Assembly (NCBI RefSeq): GCF_000219125.1
Contig: NZ_AFGF01000294.1
Location: forward strand, 1-41,863
Origin: Acetonema longum DSM 6540
GTDB lineage: Bacteria > Bacillota > Negativicutes > Sporomusales > Acetonemataceae
DNA: 41,863 nt
Direction: 5' to 3'
Shown: positions 24,938 to 33,547 of the stretch, one piece after another
How the letters are laid out: every line of letters begins with the position of its first letter
Position numbering within the stretch: the stretch's first letter is position 1
Made by a program: the position numbers and the translations under genes
The notes under the pieces: generated by a model
The model's database searches: none
What the model was told of the DNA's origin: nothing
The model's input: only the letters and a program-made list of their open reading frames with translations

Positions 24938-26632
24938 ATGAACCGGAGTTTTTTCTCCTCTTTGAAGACAAACCTGGATTTAAAATGGCTGGTTATTTTC
25001 GTTTCAGTAGGTCTGCTGCTGCTCTTTACCGCATTTCCCATGCTCTATCTGGTGCTGCGCAGTTTAATGGTAGAAGGAACTCTGGATCTTACCACCTATT
25101 GGGAAGTATATGGAAACATCGTCAATTGGAAATCTTTTGTAAATACTATTTATATTTCGTTATTGGTTACGCTGGTCAGCGTTGCGATCTCCTTTCCTCT
25201 GGCCTGGCTGGTCGGAAGGACTGACCTGCCCGGTAAAGGATTTTTCCGTACGGCCTTTGTCACCAGCTACATGATCCCTCCTTATGTAGGAGCTATTGCC
25301 TGGACGCAGTTGTTAAATCCCAGTGTCGGGTATTTAAACGAATGGCTGGTGCACGTGTTTAACCTGTCGGCTTCTCCCTTTGATATTTATGGCATTGGGG
25401 GGCTGATCTGGTGTTTTACCCTGTTTTATTCTCCTTTTGCCTTTATTACGATTTCCCGCGCCCTGGAAAAAATGGATCCCAGCCTGGAGGAAGCCTCCCG
25501 GGTGTCCGGAGATTCACCCTTGGGCACTCTGTGGCGGGTCACATTGCCTCTGATGTTCCCCAGTATTTTTGCCGGCGGCGTGCTGGTGTTTATCGGTGTG
25601 GGGTCCGCTTTCGGCATCCCGGCCATCGTGGGCATGCCGGCGCAAATTGAAGTGCTGACCACCCGCATTGTGACCTATGTGTATATGGGTACCGGCAAAG
25701 GAATCCGGGAAGCCACGGCTTTGGCTGTGTCATTGATGCTGGTGGCGAATTTTATCCTGTATGCTTCTACGATGCTGATGAACCGCAGAGACTATGTGAC
25801 CATCAGTGGCAAGAGCACCCGGCCGGGCCTGGTAGAGCTGGGAATTTGGAAATGGCCTCTGGCCGCTTTGGTCAGTCTCTATGGATTTGTGGCCATCTTC
25901 CTGCCGTTAGGGTCCATTCTGGTGACTTCTCTGATCAAATCCCTGTCCCGTCCTATCTCTTTCGATAATCTGACCATCACCAACTGGCTGACGGCGATCA
26001 AAAATGAACAATATATGGACACTCTGTGGAACAGCTTTATTTCAGCAGGTCTAGCGGCTACCATTGCCACTGTGCTGGCTGTGTTCATCGCCTATCTTCT
26101 AGTTAAGACCAGGGTCAGCGGCAGGGGTATTCCGGATGGTTTGTCCACCCTTGGCGGCGCCACTCCCAGCATTGTTATTGCTTTGGCTCTGATTATTACT
26201 TTTTCCGGGGAGTTTGGTCTGAACCTGTATTCCACCATGGCCATTTTGGTGGTGGGCTATATGGTCAAATATCTGACGATGGCTGTCCGCACCATTGCCG
26301 CTTCACTAAGCCAGGTGCATTCTTCGTTGGAGGAAGCGGCGCTGAATTCCGGCGCGAACTGGCTTCAGGCCCTGCGGGACGTGATGCTGCCCCTAATCGG
26401 GCCGTCTATTGTGGCTGGCTGGTTTTTAGTGTTTATGCCCTCTTTTTATGAGCTGACCATGTCCATTATTCTCTACGGCTCTCAGACTAAAACCATCGGC
26501 GTGTTGCTCTATGAACTGCAGACCTATGCCGATCCCCAGGACGCCTCGGTGCTGGCAGTGATCATCCTGTTCATCGTCCTGGCGGGCAATGTGATTCTGC
26601 GCAAAGTTTCCAAGGGCGCTATTGGGATTTAA
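24938..26632 (+). CDS. ABC transporter permease, two fused MetI domains (FbpB-like)
   Basis: A 564-residue integral membrane protein with about 12 transmembrane helices and two MetI-type permease domains in one chain. The two EAA loops that contact the ATPase are visible: LEEASRVSGDSPLGTLWRV (first half) and LEEAALNSGANWLQALRDV (second half). The fused arrangement is usual for ferric-iron and related importers. AGGGGG is 7 nt before the ATG. It lies between the binding-protein and ATPase genes of one operon. Confidence 0.92.
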   Translation: MNRSFFSSLKTNLDLKWLVIFVSVGLLLLFTAFPMLYLVLRSLMVEGTLDLTTYWEVYGNIVNWKSFVNTIYISLLVTLVSVAISFPLAWLVGRTDLPGKGFFRTAFVTSYMIPPYVGAIAWTQLLNPSVGYLNEWLVHVFNLSASPFDIYGIGGLIWCFTLFYSPFAFITISRALEKMDPSLEEASRVSGDSPLGTLWRVTLPLMFPSIFAGGVLVFIGVGSAFGIPAIVGMPAQIEVLTTRIVTYVYMGTGKGIREATALAVSLMLVANFILYASTMLMNRRDYVTISGKSTRPGLVELGIWKWPLAALVSLYGFVAIFLPLGSILVTSLIKSLSRPISFDNLTITNWLTAIKNEQYMDTLWNSFISAGLAATIATVLAVFIAYLLVKTRVSGRGIPDGLSTLGGATPSIVIALALIITFSGEFGLNLYSTMAILVVGYMVKYLTMAVRTIAASLSQVHSSLEEAALNSGANWLQALRDVMLPLIGPSIVAGWFLVFMPSFYELTMSIILYGSQTKTIGVLLYELQTYADPQDASVLAVIILFIVLAGNVILRKVSKGAIGI

Positions 26633-26662
26633 TCCGCGATAAAAGATAAAGGAGTAGGAATC

Positions 26663-27706
26663 ATGGCCGAAGTAAAGATAGAATCCGTTACTAAGCTGTT
26701 CGGGGAAGTCAAGGCGGTGAATGCGTTCAGCGCCCTGATCAGGAACGGCGAATTTCTTTCCATTCTGGGCCCCTCGGGCTGTGGTAAAACCACCATGCTG
26801 CGCATGATCGCCGGTTTTGAAAAGGCTAATAGCGGCGAGATCTATATCGGTGACCACTTGGTCAGCTCGCCGGAGAAAAAAATCTTTGCGCCGCCGGAAA
26901 AGCGCAATATCGGCATGGTGTTTCAGTCCTACGCCGTCTGGCCCCACATGTCGGTGTTTGACAATGTGGCCTACCCTCTGAAAATTAAGGGTATCGCCAA
27001 AGATATCATTCGGGAAAAGACCCTTCAGGCCCTGGATATGGTCCATCTGGACGGTTATGCCGACCGTCTGCCCAGCCAGCTTTCCGGCGGTCAGCAGCAA
27101 AGGGTAGCCCTGGCCAGAGCTCTGGTCAGCGAGCCCCAGTTGCTTTTGCTGGACGAGCCCCTCAGCAATCTGGACGCCAAACTGAGAGAAAGCATGCGGT
27201 TTGAGATCAAGGAACTGCAGAAAAAACTTAATGTCACGGTGGTCTATGTCACTCATGATCAGGCCGAAGCCATGGCCATGTCCGACCGGATCGTCGTTAT
27301 GCACCAGGGAGTGATCCAGCAAATCGGCAGCCCCCTGGAGGTCTATGAGACTCCTGCCAACCGGGTCATTGCCGATTTTATCGGGCTGGTGAACTTTATA
27401 GATGCCGAAGCCCGTCAGGACACGGTTCATATCCCGTCCCTCGGCCTGACTTTGCCTTCGCAGCATGATTTCAGCGGCAAAGCGGTAGCCGCCATCCGAC
27501 CGGAATATATCAGTCTGACTCAGGACGAGCAAGCCGTTCAGGGGACAATCGTCCATAAAGTTTACCTGGGAGATGCGGTGGACTGGCGGATTGATGTGAA
27601 CGGCGCCCAGATCCGGGTCATCGACAAGGCTGCCGCCCTGTCCCAATATTCCTCCGGTGACCGGGTAGGGCTGGAGTTTAAAAAGGTTATGGTGTTTCCG
27701 GAATGA
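26663..27706 (+). CDS. ABC transporter ATP-binding protein (FbpC/PotA-like)
   Basis: A 347-residue ATPase. It has Walker A GPSGCGKTTML near residue 36, Q-loop MVFQSYAVWPHMSVFDN, signature LSGGQQQRVALARAL, Walker B LLLLDEPLSNLDAKLRE and the switch VTHDQAEAM. A C-terminal TOBE-like regulatory domain (about 240-347) fits the CysA/PotA/FbpC group. It powers the importer encoded upstream. AAGGAG is 8-9 nt before the ATG. The YAVWPHM variant of the Q-loop neighbourhood is common in iron(III)-type ATPases, which mildly favours iron as substrate. Confidence 0.95.
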   Translation: MAEVKIESVTKLFGEVKAVNAFSALIRNGEFLSILGPSGCGKTTMLRMIAGFEKANSGEIYIGDHLVSSPEKKIFAPPEKRNIGMVFQSYAVWPHMSVFDNVAYPLKIKGIAKDIIREKTLQALDMVHLDGYADRLPSQLSGGQQQRVALARALVSEPQLLLLDEPLSNLDAKLRESMRFEIKELQKKLNVTVVYVTHDQAEAMAMSDRIVVMHQGVIQQIGSPLEVYETPANRVIADFIGLVNFIDAEARQDTVHIPSLGLTLPSQHDFSGKAVAAIRPEYISLTQDEQAVQGTIVHKVYLGDAVDWRIDVNGAQIRVIDKAAALSQYSSGDRVGLEFKKVMVFPE

Positions 27707-27762
27707 GGCGGAATCACATTTGATCAAAGCTAGAAAATAGTGACCGAAGCGGAATCCGATAG

Positions 27763-27817
27763 AAAATCACGAACCCCGGCCTTGTGATACAAGAATATGG
27801 TCGGGGTTCGTGATTTT
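27763..27817. terminator. Bidirectional terminator between ABC operon and ClC gene
   Basis: AAAATCACGAACCCCG pairs exactly with CGGGGTTCGTGATTTT. A small inner hairpin (CTTGT/ACAAG) lies in the loop. It separates the convergent ABC ATPase (+) and ClC (-) genes. Confidence 0.85.
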
Positions 27818-27820
27818 CTT

Positions 27821-29389
27821 CTATGACAGGCGGGCTTCGGCTAAATCATCAATTAGTTTTGTGTTGGTTTCATCGGTCAATATATAGAGGTAATCGCCGG
27901 CTAGGATTTTGGTATCCCCCTTGGGCACGATTTCGGCTTCGCCGCGTTTGATGCTAACCAGCAAACTGCTGTCAGGCCATGCCACATCCTTAATGTATTT
28001 GCCGTCCAGCTTGGAATCAAGGCAGACGACCAACTCAGCGACGGTCTGTCTCTCAGAGGATCCCGCCAGGGTCTGGGGTTTCTGTTTCGCCAAAGACCGG
28101 TTCAGCAATGCTTCGTAGACCGGTGGGGAGTTGGCGATGTCAGCCACCAGATGGGCAGTCATGGAGATAGTGATCAAGGGAAAAAGATGGCTGAAGGAGC
28201 CGGTCATTTCCATGATCAGAATACTGCCGGTTACCGGCGCCTTGGTAATAGCGGCGAACAATGCAGCCATGCCCAGTATGACAAAGTTATTGACATACTC
28301 CACCTGAATCGTCGTCCATTGAATAGAAACTGTGGCGAAGGACCCGCCCAGAAGGGCACCGATCACTAGGAGAGGCAGAAATATGCCGCCGGGAACGCCG
28401 CATCCATAGCTAAGAATGGTAAAACTAAATTTGGCCGCCAGCAGGACGAATAACAGGGGCAGATCATAGTGTCCGGCTGAAATGCCGCCGATCAGTTCGT
28501 GTCCGCCGCCTAGAATCTCCGGCAGAATAAGGCCGGCCAGACCGCCGACCAGCAAGGGAAAAGCTGCCTGCATGATTTTGGGCAGGACCCGCTGTCGGTC
28601 ATAGAGATCCAGGGATCGGAGCAGGCATTGGTTAAATAGGATGCCGCCCAAGCCGGCGATGACTCCCAGGGTGATAACGTGTCCGTAATAGCCCGGGGGC
28701 AGAGCCGTCAGACGTTCAAAATTGAAAACGGCTTTTTGCCCAAACGCAAGCTGGCTCACCCAATCGGCTGTGACCGAAGCGGCCATGGCTGCCATTAATA
28801 CCGCAGGGGAAAAATTTTTGTGGAGTTCCTCCAGGGCAAACATCACCCCAGCCAGCGGTGCATTAAACGCCGCTGCCAAGCCGGCGCTGGCCCCGCTGGT
28901 TAAAAGGTAGCGTTCTTCCATTTTTGTCTGCCCCATCAGGCGGCTGAGGCCCTGGCCTACCACCGCGCCCAGCTGAATGGAGGGGCCTTCCCGGCCTAAC
29001 GACAGACCGGCACCAATGGCCAAAACGCCGCCGGCAAGCTTAGCGGGCAAGACTTTTTGCCACACCATTTTCATGCGTCGCAACATAACGCCCTTTACCT
29101 GCGGGATGCCGCTGCCGCCGGCCATGGGTTCATATTTTACGATAAGGCCTAAAATAAAAGCGACAAGCAGCAAAAATAAAAACCACGCCGGAATCAGCGC
29201 CGGGTTGTGTCGCAAATGAGCATAGGCTTCTGTTCGCAACCATTCCGCATATGCGATGAAATAGCGAAACACTACCACGACTGCGCCGGCAACCAGTCCG
29301 ATAAGGATACCTCCGGCAAAAATCTTTAACCGGAAATTCCTCCAATGGGATAGTGCATAATAGACTTTGCTGATACCTTGCTGTGCCAT
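27821..29389 (-). CDS. ClC-family chloride channel/antiporter with C-terminal RCK-C domain
   Basis: A 522-residue ClC protein. Selectivity-filter motifs: GGSGIPQVKG near residue 92, GREGPSIQLGA near 133 (gating Glu present), and GVPGGIFLPLLV near 337. The internal proton-transfer Glu position (ALEELHKNF) is also acidic, which suggests Cl-/H+ antiport rather than a pure channel. Residues about 440-522 form a TrkA-C/RCK-C-type regulatory domain (KRGEAEIVPKGDTKILAGDYL). It acts in the cytoplasmic membrane in anion/acid homeostasis. AGGAGA lies upstream of the ATG. It is a single gene. Confidence 0.93.
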   Translation of the reverse strand: MAQQGISKVYYALSHWRNFRLKIFAGGILIGLVAGAVVVVFRYFIAYAEWLRTEAYAHLRHNPALIPAWFLFLLLVAFILGLIVKYEPMAGGSGIPQVKGVMLRRMKMVWQKVLPAKLAGGVLAIGAGLSLGREGPSIQLGAVVGQGLSRLMGQTKMEERYLLTSGASAGLAAAFNAPLAGVMFALEELHKNFSPAVLMAAMAASVTADWVSQLAFGQKAVFNFERLTALPPGYYGHVITLGVIAGLGGILFNQCLLRSLDLYDRQRVLPKIMQAAFPLLVGGLAGLILPEILGGGHELIGGISAGHYDLPLLFVLLAAKFSFTILSYGCGVPGGIFLPLLVIGALLGGSFATVSIQWTTIQVEYVNNFVILGMAALFAAITKAPVTGSILIMEMTGSFSHLFPLITISMTAHLVADIANSPPVYEALLNRSLAKQKPQTLAGSSERQTVAELVVCLDSKLDGKYIKDVAWPDSSLLVSIKRGEAEIVPKGDTKILAGDYLYILTDETNTKLIDDLAEARLS

Positions 29390-29585
29390 GATCTTCTCCT
29401 AACGATTGGAATTCGTTAATTTTGCAATATAAATATTTTGGCACCGGTCAAAAATATTGTCAATCATGTATTCTTGTTAATTACCCAGGCCAGCAAGAAT
29501 TGGAGAGAGAGCAAGGTTTTTTGGCAACACAGCGCGAAATAGGAAGATCCATCGGATGATGTTGATAAGGAGAGACAGGAAAACT

Positions 29586-30302
29586 ATGATACAAAGCGTA
29601 TTGTTTGATTTGGACGGGACTTTGCTCCCCCTGGACCAGCAAGAATTCGTCAAGGTCTATTTGAATCTTTTGGGGCGCCATGTAGCTCCCTATGCGGACC
29701 CTAAGAAATTTGTCGGTCAGTTGTTAAGTTCCACCGGTGTGATGATTGCCAACCGGGATAAAGTCAAAACTAACAAGGCAGTGTTTTACGAGGATTTTCT
29801 GCCCAAGATCGGGGTGGCGGAAGAGGTCCTGGCGCCGGCCTTGGACCTTTTCTATGAACAGCATTTCGGACAAGTCCGTTCGGTGACGCAACCAAGTCCG
29901 GCAGCCCGGCAGGCTGTTTTGGCCGCTATTCATGCCGGCTGCGATGTGGTGGTGGCTACCAACCCGATTTTTCCCGGTAATGCTGTCGAACAGCGTCTGG
30001 AATGGGCCGGAGTGGCTGATCTTGATTTTAAGCTGATTACCAGCTACGAAAACAGCTGTTTTTGCAAGCCTCACCCGGAATACTATTTAGAGATTGCCGA
30101 TCGTATCGGCCGTCATCCGTCGGAATGCCTGATGATCGGCAATGATGTGGAAGAAGACCTGATTGCCGGCATTGTCGGGATGAAGACATACCTGGTCACC
30201 GACTGCCTGCTAAATGCCAAGGGCCTGGAGGCCCGCCCGGATTATAGCAGTGCTTTGTCTGAAGTGGCAGAGTCACTGCCGGGCATTATCAGAGGTAAGT
30301 GA
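29586..30302 (+). CDS. HAD-family hydrolase
   Basis: A 238-residue HAD phosphatase. Motif I SVLFDLDGTLLPLD is at the N-terminus, motif II VVATNPIFP near residue 132, the motif III region KPHPEYYLEIADRIG near 167, and motif IV MIGNDVEEDLIAG near 191. A helical cap lies between motifs I and II. Substrate unknown. The start is set at 29586, right before the HAD motif, with AGGA close upstream. The ATG at 29556 would add ten residues and lacks a good ribosome site. It is a single gene with its own terminator. Confidence 0.9.
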   Translation: MIQSVLFDLDGTLLPLDQQEFVKVYLNLLGRHVAPYADPKKFVGQLLSSTGVMIANRDKVKTNKAVFYEDFLPKIGVAEEVLAPALDLFYEQHFGQVRSVTQPSPAARQAVLAAIHAGCDVVVATNPIFPGNAVEQRLEWAGVADLDFKLITSYENSCFCKPHPEYYLEIADRIGRHPSECLMIGNDVEEDLIAGIVGMKTYLVTDCLLNAKGLEARPDYSSALSEVAESLPGIIRGK

Positions 30303-30333
30303 GTAATCCGTTCATTTAGTGGGTTGCTTTAGC

Positions 30334-30366
30334 GAAGGCCCCTGTCTCCATATGGCAGGGGCCTTC
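30334..30366 (+). terminator. Terminator after the HAD hydrolase
   Basis: GAAGGCCCCTG and CAGGGGCCTTC form an 11-bp perfect stem followed by TTTAT, 31 bp after the stop codon. Confidence 0.9.
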
Positions 30367-30486
30367 TTTATATGATCGAAGGGCGTTGTGGCTGGCTGCC
30401 CGGCACGAGTCCGGGGCACTCTTTCCGGCATCGCCACATAAAATATAAAAAAGTTACCGATCAGGCAGAGTGAAAGGAGGAATACG

Positions 30487-31041
30487 GTGCAAAGACAGCG
30501 ATATCGTGCCGGTAAGCATTGGGATAGCTGCAAATGGAACCAGGGCTGCCCCCAATGCGGGGGTAAGACGCCTGAGCCGACTAAGGCGTATGCCCGATTA
30601 AAAGGCGGGCCTTTGGCACCCGATATAGAAGGATTGGTCCGTTTTACCGAGGTTCCCGGCGGCGTCTGGGTTAAAGTCGAGGTATGCGGGCTGCCGCCCT
30701 ATTGTCCGGGCAAAGGCGACCGTCTGCCTATCGGGCCCCATGGATTTCACATTCATGAAAAGGGAGTCTGCCAGGCAGGCGACCCTGAAGATCCTTTTCT
30801 GGCGGCAGGTTCGCACTGGAACCCATGCAATCAGCCCCACGGCAACCATGCGGGAGATTTCCCGGTACTGTTCTCCAACGACGGAGTCGCGATGATGAGT
30901 TTTTTCACCAATAAATTCCGGGTATCGGCTATCATCGGCAGATCGGTTATTATCCACCAGAGCCCGGATGATTACCGAACTCAGCCGGCCGGCAATTCCG
31001 GCAAACGATTGGCTTGCGGCGTGATCCGGGCCGGTGAGTAA
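30487..31041 (+). CDS. sodC: Cu/Zn superoxide dismutase-like protein without signal peptide
   Basis: A 184-residue SodC-family protein. Metal ligands are visible: GFHIHEKG (H88, H90), SHWNPCNQPHGNHAGDFP (H110, H118, H121, D124) and IIHQSPDDY (H157). The disulphide pair is C94 and C177 (RLACGVI). The zinc loop is short, with three residues between H118 and H121 where classical SodC has nine. There is no signal peptide; instead the first 26 residues hold three cysteines (C15, C21, C24; CKWNQGCPQC), a possible extra metal site. It starts at GTG 30487 behind AAAGGAGG. The likely role is superoxide dismutation, but a cytoplasmic location would be unusual for SodC. Confidence 0.85.
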   Translation: MQRQRYRAGKHWDSCKWNQGCPQCGGKTPEPTKAYARLKGGPLAPDIEGLVRFTEVPGGVWVKVEVCGLPPYCPGKGDRLPIGPHGFHIHEKGVCQAGDPEDPFLAAGSHWNPCNQPHGNHAGDFPVLFSNDGVAMMSFFTNKFRVSAIIGRSVIIHQSPDDYRTQPAGNSGKRLACGVIRAGE

Positions 31042-31047
31042 AACAAA

Positions 31048-31087
31048 GGGGATGCGGAATGGTTTTAAAAACCTGTACCGCATCCCC
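31048..31087. terminator. Bidirectional terminator between SodC-like and TerC genes
   Basis: GGGGATGCGG pairs with CCGCATCCCC around a 20-nt loop that contains its own GGTTTT/AAAACC pairing. It lies between convergent genes. Confidence 0.8.
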
Positions 31088-31109
31088 GTATTCATTCTAT
31101 CTTCTGGGA

Positions 31110-31793
31110 TTAGTGAATAGGACCTTGTGAATTCGTCTGCTTGGCTTCCCACAGCTTGCCCACGGCCACCACCAGGATGACGATCACCAGTGGTACCAGC
31201 CAGCCGGCGGCTTGTGTGAGAGAGGTCAAATAACTGCCGACGACTTTGTCATGCATGATCATGCCGCCGGCTGTCCAAGCCAGAATGCCGGCTCCTACAT
31301 AGACCAGGGCGGGGTATTTATTCATCCAGCCGCTAATCCACTGGCTGCCCCGAATGACGATGGGCACGCTGATCAACAGACCCAGCACGACCAGCAGCAT
31401 GTTGCCGTGGGAGGCGCCGGCAATGGCCAACACATTGTCAATGCCCATGATCGCATCGGCGACGATGATGGTTTTAATGGCGGTCCAGAAATTATCGGCA
31501 GCTGTCACAGACTCATGAGTGTCTTCATGTTTTAAGAGCTTAAGGGCTACCGGGATGAGCAGCATGCCGCCTAAAGCTTGCAGGTAAGGAACGCGCATCA
31601 GCCATACCGCCACCAGAGTCATAAGAACGCGGACAATAATGGCGCCGGCCGTGCCCCAGTAGATAGCCTTATTGCGCAGTTTTTCCGGCAGATTCCGGGA
31701 GGCCATAGCGATCACTACCGCATTGTCGCCGGCCAGTACCAGGTCAATAGCAATAATCGTCAGGAGTGCCATGAGAAAATCAGTGTCGAACAT
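31110..31793 (-). CDS. TerC-family membrane protein, probable Mn2+ exporter
   Basis: A 227-residue membrane protein with about seven helices. It carries the family motifs LVLAGDNAVVIAMASRNLP near residue 18 and IVADAIMGIDNVLAIAGASHG near residue 115 (Asp/Asn metal-site pattern, quoted here in parts: ADAIMGIDNVLAIAG). Relatives such as Alx/YkoY/MeeY export manganese or help metallate exoproteins. The yybP-ykoY riboswitch directly upstream supports a manganese role. GGAGG is 9 nt from the ATG at 31793; the start 11 codons upstream lacks this. Confidence 0.9.
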   Translation of the reverse strand: MFDTDFLMALLTIIAIDLVLAGDNAVVIAMASRNLPEKLRNKAIYWGTAGAIIVRVLMTLVAVWLMRVPYLQALGGMLLIPVALKLLKHEDTHESVTAADNFWTAIKTIIVADAIMGIDNVLAIAGASHGNMLLVVLGLLISVPIVIRGSQWISGWMNKYPALVYVGAGILAWTAGGMIMHDKVVGSYLTSLTQAAGWLVPLVIVILVVAVGKLWEAKQTNSQGPIH

Positions 31794-31854
31794 AGACTTC
31801 ATCCTCCGCTTAAAATAATTTGGCAACGGGGTGATGTTCCTCTTAGCAGCAAAT

Positions 31855-31978
31855 AAAAAGACCCTTGCCGCTGAGCAAAGGTCTGGCTACACACGTGTGT
31901 ACAAAGCCGATGACATCCTCTCATGTCACGAATTGACGACTTTGTTACAGGTTTCCCTGCTAGCTACTCCCCTTTGGG
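31855..31978 (-). promoter_or_regulatory. yybP-ykoY manganese riboswitch with terminator
   Basis: On the minus strand the leader begins CAAAGGGGAGTAGC, the hallmark of the yybP-ykoY aptamer. It continues through a paired arm (GCAGGGAAACCTG) and the second conserved loop (CATCGGCTTTGT), and closes with CCTTTG pairing to CAAAGG (P1). The same CCTTTG can instead join AGACCTTTGCTCAGCGG / CAAGGGTCT followed by TTTTT, a terminator at 31855-31884. So Mn2+ binding should stabilise P1, prevent termination and switch on the TerC-family gene 61 bp downstream. Confidence 0.88.
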
Positions 31979-32182
31979 TACATATATTCTTGTATACGTT
32001 TAATGGGAATATTATCACATAAGTTCGAATCCGTGTCAATAGCGTAAAAAGCAGAAAAGTTCGACAGCGTGTAAGGCAGGAATGGGACCCTCCGATAGAA
32101 AATAGTAAAATGTAAAAAATAGAATAAGATATTTGCAGGGATCGCCGGAGCTATTTGGCTGAGACCGGAGAAAGAGAGAGAC

Positions 32183-33430
32183 ATGAAAAAGATTATCGTA
32201 GTCGGCGGAGGCGCCGCCGGATTGATGGCAGGAGTCAGCGCGGCGGAAGGCGGCGCTCAGGTTACCATTTTGGAGAAAATGGCGGCGGTGGGCCGAAAAC
32301 TCCTGATTACCGGCAAAGGCCGCTGCAATGTGACGAACATTGCAGATATTCCCACCCTCATTAAGAACATGCCGGGAAATGGCGCCTTTTTATACAGCGC
32401 CCTGAATGCCTTCAATAATGAACAGTTGATGGAATTTTTAGCCCGGCAGCAGGTCCCTACCAAGGTAGAACGGGGCGGCCGGGTATTTCCCCAAAGCGAT
32501 ATGGCCGTGGATGTGATCCGGGGATTTACCAGTGCCTTGGAAAGTAGAGATGTGACAGTACTGACCAATCAGGCGGTTAAGGCCGTTTTGGCACAGGACG
32601 GAGCCGTAACCGGTGTGGTTACCCGTCAGGACCGGGAATACCCTGCCGACGCAGTGATTCTGGCTACCGGCGGCGCCTCTTACCCCGGCACCGGTTCCAG
32701 CGGCGACGGTTATGTGATGGCCCAAAAACTGGGACATACCGTTATGCCGCTAAAACCCTCCCTGGTGCCGCTGGAGGTAGAGGAACACTGGATTACCGAA
32801 TTGCAGGGCTTGTCTCTGAAAAATGTACGGGCTACAGTCAGGTATAAAGAGAAGGCAATAGCCGATGAATTTGGTGAGATGCTGTTTACTCACTATGGTC
32901 TGTCGGGACCGATTATCCTGTCTCTTAGCAAGTATGTATCGGAATTGCTGGAGAAAGCCGCGGGGGATATATTTCTGGAGATTAATTTGAAGCCGGCCCT
33001 GACGCCGGAGGTGCTGGATAAGCGCATTCAGCGGGATTTTGAGAAATTCAGCCGCAAGCAGATCAAGAATTCCCTGGGGGAGCTGCTGCCGGCCAAACTG
33101 ATCCCGGTGGTCATCGACCTGGCCTATCTAGACCCGGACAAGCCGGTCCATCAGATTGCCAAGGCCGAACGGATTCGCCTCCGGGAAACCATTGCCCGTC
33201 TGACCTTCACGCTCAAAGGCACCCGCCCGATCAGTGAAGCCATCGTTACCGCCGGCGGGGTGAATATTAAGGAAATCAACCCCAAGACCATGGAATCCAA
33301 GCTGATTCAAAATCTATATTTTGCCGGCGAAGTGATTGACATCGACGGATACACCGGCGGCTACAACCTGCAGGCGGCGTTTTCCACAGGGTATGTGGCG
33401 GGCAGGAACGCGGCTCAAGGGGACCGTTAA
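32183..33430 (+). CDS. HI0933/YhiN-family FAD-dependent oxidoreductase
   Basis: A 415-residue flavoprotein of the BaiN/HI0933 family. The N-terminal dinucleotide fold is IIVVGGGAAGLMAGVSAAEG, then GRKLLITGKGRCNVTN near residue 37. The mid-motif is ATGGASYPGTGSSGDGY, and the C-terminal FAD motif is LYFAGEVIDIDGYTGGYNLQ. Members reduce or oxidise small organic substrates; BaiN acts on bile-acid intermediates, but the function is mostly unknown. AGAAAGAGAGAG precedes the ATG. The last codons (QGDR, TAA) coincide with GGGGACCGTTAAAAGG, which resembles the left tip of the dispersed repeat. Confidence 0.9.
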   Translation: MKKIIVVGGGAAGLMAGVSAAEGGAQVTILEKMAAVGRKLLITGKGRCNVTNIADIPTLIKNMPGNGAFLYSALNAFNNEQLMEFLARQQVPTKVERGGRVFPQSDMAVDVIRGFTSALESRDVTVLTNQAVKAVLAQDGAVTGVVTRQDREYPADAVILATGGASYPGTGSSGDGYVMAQKLGHTVMPLKPSLVPLEVEEHWITELQGLSLKNVRATVRYKEKAIADEFGEMLFTHYGLSGPIILSLSKYVSELLEKAAGDIFLEINLKPALTPEVLDKRIQRDFEKFSRKQIKNSLGELLPAKLIPVVIDLAYLDPDKPVHQIAKAERIRLRETIARLTFTLKGTRPISEAIVTAGGVNIKEINPKTMESKLIQNLYFAGEVIDIDGYTGGYNLQAAFSTGYVAGRNAAQGDR

Positions 33431-33434
33431 AAGG
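33419..33434 (+). repeat. Possible left-tip remnant of dispersed repeat
   Basis: GGGGACCGTTAAAAGG matches the first bases of the 23628 copy (GGGGACCGTTGAAAAAGG) with a 2-base gap. It likewise encodes the final GDR-stop of its gene. Only 16 bp match, so chance is not excluded. Confidence 0.4.
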
Positions 33435-33547
33435 AGCTATCAAATGTTGACGTTGAATCTGGGCTTGGAGTTTGATTGACTTCCCGGTGCAAACAAGGTA
33501 ATCTTTTACTAGCAATCACACTATCAGACAGACACGAGGTGATGCCC

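Noticed and set aside
26426-27727. Long minus-strand open frame (433 codons) opposite the ABC ATPase
   Set aside because: It lies antisense to a gene with all ABC ATPase motifs, and its translation has no recognisable domain or ribosome site. It is a shadow frame of GC-rich codon use.
31831-32022. Short plus-strand frame across the Mn riboswitch
   Set aside because: It overlaps the aptamer and terminator on the other strand, has no ribosome site, and the RNA structure explains the sequence.
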